From Rhodoligotrophos defluvii (lineage in GTDB: Bacteria; Pseudomonadota; Alphaproteobacteria; Rhizobiales; Im1), in NCBI RefSeq assembly GCF_005281615.1, contig NZ_SZZM01000002.1, forward strand, positions 670,266 through 734,265: 64,000 nt of DNA, given 5' to 3'. The notes beneath the pieces are model-generated. The model saw only the letters and a list, made by a program, of their open reading frames with translations, made no database searches and was not told where the DNA came from. Below, piece by piece: positions 59,899 through 64,000 of the stretch (the stretch's first letter is position 1; the number at the start of each line of letters is the position of its first letter). The translations under genes were made by a program, and so were the position numbers.

Positions 59899-62800
59899 AT
59901 GCGCACGTATGGTTCACACAACTACAAGTTGCTCAATACTGTGGCGCTCGGTGTTTTTGCGTTATTTAGTGCCGCAGGAGCGGCCGGAGCGGCCACATAC
60001 ACCGTCACCAGCGCCTCGGGCGATCCAACCGTTGAGAATTCGCTGGGCTGGGCCATCGCCCAGGCCAACGCCAATGCCGGCGCCGATGAAATCGTGTTCG
60101 ATCCGAGCCTGGCGGGGCAAACCATCACTCTGACCCGCGAGTTGCCTATCATTCAGGACGACGTGACGATTGATGGCGGCGGCAATGTCACAATCAGCGG
60201 AAACGGCCAATACCGCATCTTTTTCGTTGCGTCGGGTGATGCCACTTTCGCGAACCTCAGCTTGGAGCAAGGCCACGCGCGCGGCGGCAACGGCGGCTTG
60301 CAGCGGGGCGGCGGCGGTATGGGCGCAGGCGGCGCCATCTTCGTGAAAGACGGCGCCAGTGCGACCATCGATACGGTCCAGTTCGACTCCAATTCGGCAA
60401 GAGGTGGCAATGGTGGCAACTACCAGTCCTCCGTGCCCGAAGGCAATATACATGCCGGGGGTGGCGGTGGAGGTATGGGCGGACACGGTGGGAGTAATAG
60501 CAATTATAATGAAGGAGCCTGGGGTGGTGGTGGCTTTGGGGTCGGCGCAAACGGTGGAGGACAGACGAATTTAAACGGTCAAGCCGGAAACTATGCAGGG
60601 GGTGCTAGAGGTGCGGCGGGTGTAGGAAGCCCCAGCGGCGCCGGCGGCTTGAATGGCGGCGGTGGTGGCGGTGTAGGAAACAATACCGGGGGCGGAGATC
60701 CCGGCACGAACGGCGGCGGGGGTGGTGTCGGTGCATCGGGCGGCAATGGGGGATTCGGCGGCGGCGGGGGTGGTGCAAACCACGGAACCGGCGGAACCGG
60801 CGGTTTCGGAGGGGGCGGTGGCGGATCTGGCTCTGGCCGGGGTGGCGATGGTGGTTTCGGCGGGGGTGCCGGCGGAGGAGGAACCCTTGGAACTCCAGGC
60901 TTCGGGGGTGGTGCTGCTGCGGTCGGCAGTCCGATTAACAACGGCGGTTCGACGGGCAGCACCTCGACAGGCGGCGGCGGGGCCGGCATGGGCGGCGCTG
61001 TCTTCGTGATGGATGGCGGTAGCCTGAAAATTAAGGGCAACGTTGAGGTTCAAAACGGCGCAGCCACGGGCGGTACCGGTGGTGCGGGAGCAAGTGCCGG
61101 TCTTGGCCTCGGCAGCGGTTTTTATCTGCACGGCGAGACGGGCCTGGACATCGAAGCGGCAGCCGGCGAGACGGTCACCATAGCTGATGCGATCGAGAGC
61201 GATGCATTCAACGATCCGACGGATCCCACCAATGATGACCCGGCCGGTGACGGTGTAGACAACGGCATTACCAAGACCGGCGCCGGCACGCTGGTGCTGA
61301 GTGGCCAGAACACTTACATCGGCAAGACGACGGTTTCCGAAGGCACTCTGCAGGCCGGCGCGGCTGACGTCATCACCCGGTCACATCTCGATATCGGCGC
61401 CGGCGCGGTCTTCGACTTGAACGACTTTGACCAGACCGTTGCGGGCCTCACGGGGGCAGCCGGCGCGACCATCGAGCTCGGCACCGCCACGCTCACCACC
61501 AATCAGGATTTCGACAGCGAATATGCCGGCGCGATACATGGAACGGGCGGGCTGACCAAGGCGGGCACGGGCACGCTCACCCTGTCGGGCGACAGCGATT
61601 ATACGGGTGATACCCATATCGCCGGCGGCACCGTGTCGGTGTCGAAGGACGAGAACCTTGGCAATGGCGGCACGGTCGTCATTGACGATGCCACTACCCT
61701 GGAGGTGACCGGCACCGGCTTTGCCACGAGCCGCGGCGTCACCCTGTCGGGCGGCACCGGCACCATCGACGTGGCCACCGGCACCCTGACCGCCAATGGC
61801 ACGATCGGCGGCGCCGGCAAGCTGGAGAAGGACGGCACCGGCACCCTGGTTCTCACCGGCACTAATACCTATCAAGGCGGCACCGATATTCAGGCCGGCA
61901 CCGTCTCCATCTCGAACGGCTCGAGCCTTGGTGCGGCCTCGGGTAAGGTGACCATGGCCGACGGCACCACCTTGGAGGCGACCGCCACCTTCGAGACGCC
62001 CCACGACATCGAGCTTGCCGGCACGGTCGGCACCATCGATGTGACCGATGACCATATTCTTACGGCCTCCGGTACGATCGGCGGCACCGGCAAGTTGGAG
62101 AAGGACGGCACCGGCACCCTGGTGCTGACCGGCACCAATACCTATCAGGGCGGCACCGATATTCAGGCCGGCACCGTCTCCATCTCGAACGGCTCGAGCC
62201 TTGGTGCGGCCACGGGCAAGGTGACCATGGCCGACGGCACCACCTTGGAGGCGACCGCCACCTTCGAGACAGCCCACGAAATCGAGCTTGCCGGCGCGGT
62301 CGGCACCATCGATGTGACCGACAGCAACACTTTGACCGCGAGCGGCACGGTCGGCGGCACCGGCAAGCTGGAGAAGGACGGTACCGGCACCCTGGTGCTC
62401 ACCGGCACCAACACCTATCAGGGCGGCACCGATATTCAGGCCGGCACCGTCTCGGTGTCGAGCAACGACAATCTCGGCGTTGCCAGCGGCGCGGTGAGCA
62501 TTGCCGATGGCGCCGCCCTGGAGGTGACCGGCGCCGGCTTTGCCACGAGCCGCGACCTGACCCTCGCCGGCGGCACCGGCACGATCGATGTGGCCACCGG
62601 CACCCTGACCGCCAATGGCACGGTCGGCGGCGCCGGCAAGCTGGAGAAGGACGGCACCGGCACCCTGGTGCTCACCGGCACCAATACCTATCAGGGCGGC
62701 ACCGATATTCAGGCCGGCACCGTCTCGGTATCGAGCAACGACAATCTCGGTGCGGCGAGCAGTGCGGTCACCATCGCCGATGGCGCCACTCTGGAGGTGA

Positions 62801-64000
62801 CCAGCGCCGGCTTTGCCACCAGCCGCGACCTGACCCTCGCCGGCGGCACCGGGACGATCGACGTGGCCACCGGCACCCTGACCGCCAATGGCACGATCGG
62901 CGGCACCGGCAAGCTGGAGAAGGACGGCACCGGCACCCTGGTTCTCACCGGCACCAACACCTATAACGGCGGCACCGATATCCAGGCCGGCACCGTCTCC
63001 ATCTCGAACGGCTCAAGCCTTGGTGCGGTCTCGGGCAAGGTGACCATGGCCGACGGCACCACCCTGGAGGCGACCGCCACCTTCGAGACGCCCCATGACA
63101 TCGAGCTTGCCGGCACGGTCGGCACCATCGATGTGACCGACAGCAACACTTTGACCGCGAGCGGCACGATCGGCGGCACCGGCAAGCTGGAGAAGGACGG
63201 TACCGGCACCCTGGTGCTCACCGGCGACAATACTTATGCCGGCGGCACCAACATTCAGGCCGGCACCGTGTCGGTGTCGAGCAACGACAATCTTGGCGCA
63301 GTGAGCGGCGCGGTGACCATCGCCGATGGCGCAGGGCTGGAAGCGACCGGCAGCTTCGCGACGGGGCGCGGCGTGACCCTCGCCGGCGGCACCGGCACCA
63401 TCGCCGTGACCGGCGATAATGTGCTCACCGCCAACGGCGCCATTGGCGGGGCCGGCAAGCTGCACAAGGACGGCACCGGCACCCTGGTGCTGGCCAGCGC
63501 CAACACCTATACGGGCGGCACGGACATTGCCGAGGGCACCATCCGGCTGGGGGCCGATCATGCGTTGGGCTCTGGTCCTGTTCATATCGGCGATGACGGC
63601 ATTCTCGACCTCAATGGCCACACCCTCAATCTGGGCGACCTTTCGGGAGACGGCGGCGAGATCGCCCTGGGCGGCGGCGAGCTGATCACCAATGTCACGG
63701 GCGACAAGACCTTCTCCGGCGACATCACCGGGGATGGGGTGTTCAAGAAGACCGGGGCCGGCACCCTGACCCTCGACCATCAGAACAGCCTCACCGGCAC
63801 GGTGGAGGTGAGCGAGGGCACCCTCGAGGCCGGCATGGCCGACGTGATCGCCGATGCCCATCTCGATGTGGGGGCGCAGGGCACCTTCGACCTCGGCGGC
63901 TTCGACCAGACCGTGGCCGCCCTGAGCGGCGCCACGGGCGGCACGGTGGCGCTCGGCGCCAACACGCTCACCGCCGATCAGGACATCGACACCACTTACG
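59899..64000 (+). CDS. Large autotransporter-like surface protein with 91-aa repeats (partial)
   Basis: The frame opens at ATG 59899 after AGGGAGAG and stays open to the window end (1,367 codons), so the C-terminus is missing. A signal peptide (LLNTVALGVFALFSAAGAAGA) is followed by a Pmp-like start (SLGWAIAQANANAGADEIVFDP), then about 270 Gly-rich residues (60280-61100), then repeats. Seven copies of LEKDGTGTLVLTG, the autotransporter-associated beta-strand repeat, start at exactly 273-base steps from 61822 to 63460. Two repeat subtypes alternate (ISNGSSLG and VSSNDNLG). The protein should be a secreted beta-helix adhesin; whether it ends in an outer-membrane beta-barrel cannot be seen. Confidence 0.88.
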   Translation, partial: MRTYGSHNYKLLNTVALGVFALFSAAGAAGAATYTVTSASGDPTVENSLGWAIAQANANAGADEIVFDPSLAGQTITLTRELPIIQDDVTIDGGGNVTISGNGQYRIFFVASGDATFANLSLEQGHARGGNGGLQRGGGGMGAGGAIFVKDGASATIDTVQFDSNSARGGNGGNYQSSVPEGNIHAGGGGGGMGGHGGSNSNYNEGAWGGGGFGVGANGGGQTNLNGQAGNYAGGARGAAGVGSPSGAGGLNGGGGGGVGNNTGGGDPGTNGGGGGVGASGGNGGFGGGGGGANHGTGGTGGFGGGGGGSGSGRGGDGGFGGGAGGGGTLGTPGFGGGAAAVGSPINNGGSTGSTSTGGGGAGMGGAVFVMDGGSLKIKGNVEVQNGAATGGTGGAGASAGLGLGSGFYLHGETGLDIEAAAGETVTIADAIESDAFNDPTDPTNDDPAGDGVDNGITKTGAGTLVLSGQNTYIGKTTVSEGTLQAGAADVITRSHLDIGAGAVFDLNDFDQTVAGLTGAAGATIELGTATLTTNQDFDSEYAGAIHGTGGLTKAGTGTLTLSGDSDYTGDTHIAGGTVSVSKDENLGNGGTVVIDDATTLEVTGTGFATSRGVTLSGGTGTIDVATGTLTANGTIGGAGKLEKDGTGTLVLTGTNTYQGGTDIQAGTVSISNGSSLGAASGKVTMADGTTLEATATFETPHDIELAGTVGTIDVTDDHILTASGTIGGTGKLEKDGTGTLVLTGTNTYQGGTDIQAGTVSISNGSSLGAATGKVTMADGTTLEATATFETAHEIELAGAVGTIDVTDSNTLTASGTVGGTGKLEKDGTGTLVLTGTNTYQGGTDIQAGTVSVSSNDNLGVASGAVSIADGAALEVTGAGFATSRDLTLAGGTGTIDVATGTLTANGTVGGAGKLEKDGTGTLVLTGTNTYQGGTDIQAGTVSVSSNDNLGAASSAVTIADGATLEVTSAGFATSRDLTLAGGTGTIDVATGTLTANGTIGGTGKLEKDGTGTLVLTGTNTYNGGTDIQAGTVSISNGSSLGAVSGKVTMADGTTLEATATFETPHDIELAGTVGTIDVTDSNTLTASGTIGGTGKLEKDGTGTLVLTGDNTYAGGTNIQAGTVSVSSNDNLGAVSGAVTIADGAGLEATGSFATGRGVTLAGGTGTIAVTGDNVLTANGAIGGAGKLHKDGTGTLVLASANTYTGGTDIAEGTIRLGADHALGSGPVHIGDDGILDLNGHTLNLGDLSGDGGEIALGGGELITNVTGDKTFSGDITGDGVFKKTGAGTLTLDHQNSLTGTVEVSEGTLEAGMADVIADAHLDVGAQGTFDLGGFDQTVAALSGATGGTVALGANTLTADQDIDTTY

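Noticed and set aside
60280..61100. PE-PGRS-like or elastin-like Gly-rich gene as a separate unit
   Set aside because: It is continuous in frame with the signal peptide upstream and the beta-strand repeats downstream.
61381..63861. Repetitive minus-strand ORFs antisense to the surface-protein repeats
   Set aside because: Their repeats mirror the 273-base unit; the plus frame has signal peptide, ribosome-binding site and family repeats.
1..64000. tRNA, rRNA, insertion sequence, prophage or integrase genes
   Set aside because: None seen; no transposase-like ORF or tRNA-like cloverleaf was recognised by eye.

Overview
The window is GC-rich, densely packed bacterial DNA with many ATGA and TGATG gene overlaps. 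It reads as an alphaproteobacterium, probably of the Hyphomicrobiales (Rhizobiales). The evidence is the gene style (two LivKHMGF importers and an Ehu/Eut/Doe ectoine locus) and an intergenic repeat at 44620-44680 of a kind I recognise from Rhizobiales. This placement is inference; no rRNA or tRNA gene is present.

Layout. 1-259: a 27-bp tandem repeat and no gene. 260-4113 (minus): a YhaN/YhaO-type DNA-repair ATPase and nuclease pair. 4210-16746 (minus): island 1, a 13-gene coupled operon with acyl-CoA dehydrogenase, enoyl-CoA hydratase, CoA transferase, a thiolase-like/DUF35 pair, LivKHMGF, a FadR-type regulator, an SDR and an acyl-CoA ligase. From the same control region, a divergent plus-strand operon (17166-22613) encodes HyuA, HyuB, AtuA and a small AtuA-tail protein. 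22766-26081 (minus) and 26324-42251 (plus): island 2, with its own FadR-type regulator, a PaaK-like ligase, a crotonase, a second thiolase-like/DUF35 pair, SDRs, a kinase next to an acyl-CoA dehydrogenase, a second LivKHMGF, an FAD oxidoreductase, a second acyl-CoA ligase and a PRISE-type enone reductase.

The two islands share one plan: import by a Liv-type ABC system, CoA activation, beta-oxidation-like steps, C-C cleavage by a thiolase-fold/DUF35 complex, and a FadR-family repressor. Each has its own operator type. In island 2, three promoters carry nearly the same 18-base block, with the palindrome TTGTCGGACAA just after TTGACC. In island 1, two copies of AATTATCnGACCAA lie between divergent -35 boxes. 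The substrates are unknown. The enzyme set (Ltp2-like aldolase, KSTD-like flavoprotein, PRISE reductase, AtuA) points to branched or cyclic isoprenoid or steroid-like acids; this is inference.

42337-44171: Ada and a 2OG-Fe(II) oxygenase. 44172-45127: two small hypothetical genes, paired palindromes and the Rhizobiales-type repeat. 45128-59434: a complete ectoine/5-hydroxyectoine uptake and catabolism locus (enuR-ehuABCD-eutABC-doeAB on minus; doeX, doeC, doeD and alanine dehydrogenase on plus). 59899-64000: the start of a large surface protein with a Gly-rich region and phase-locked 91-residue autotransporter-type repeats, running off the window end.
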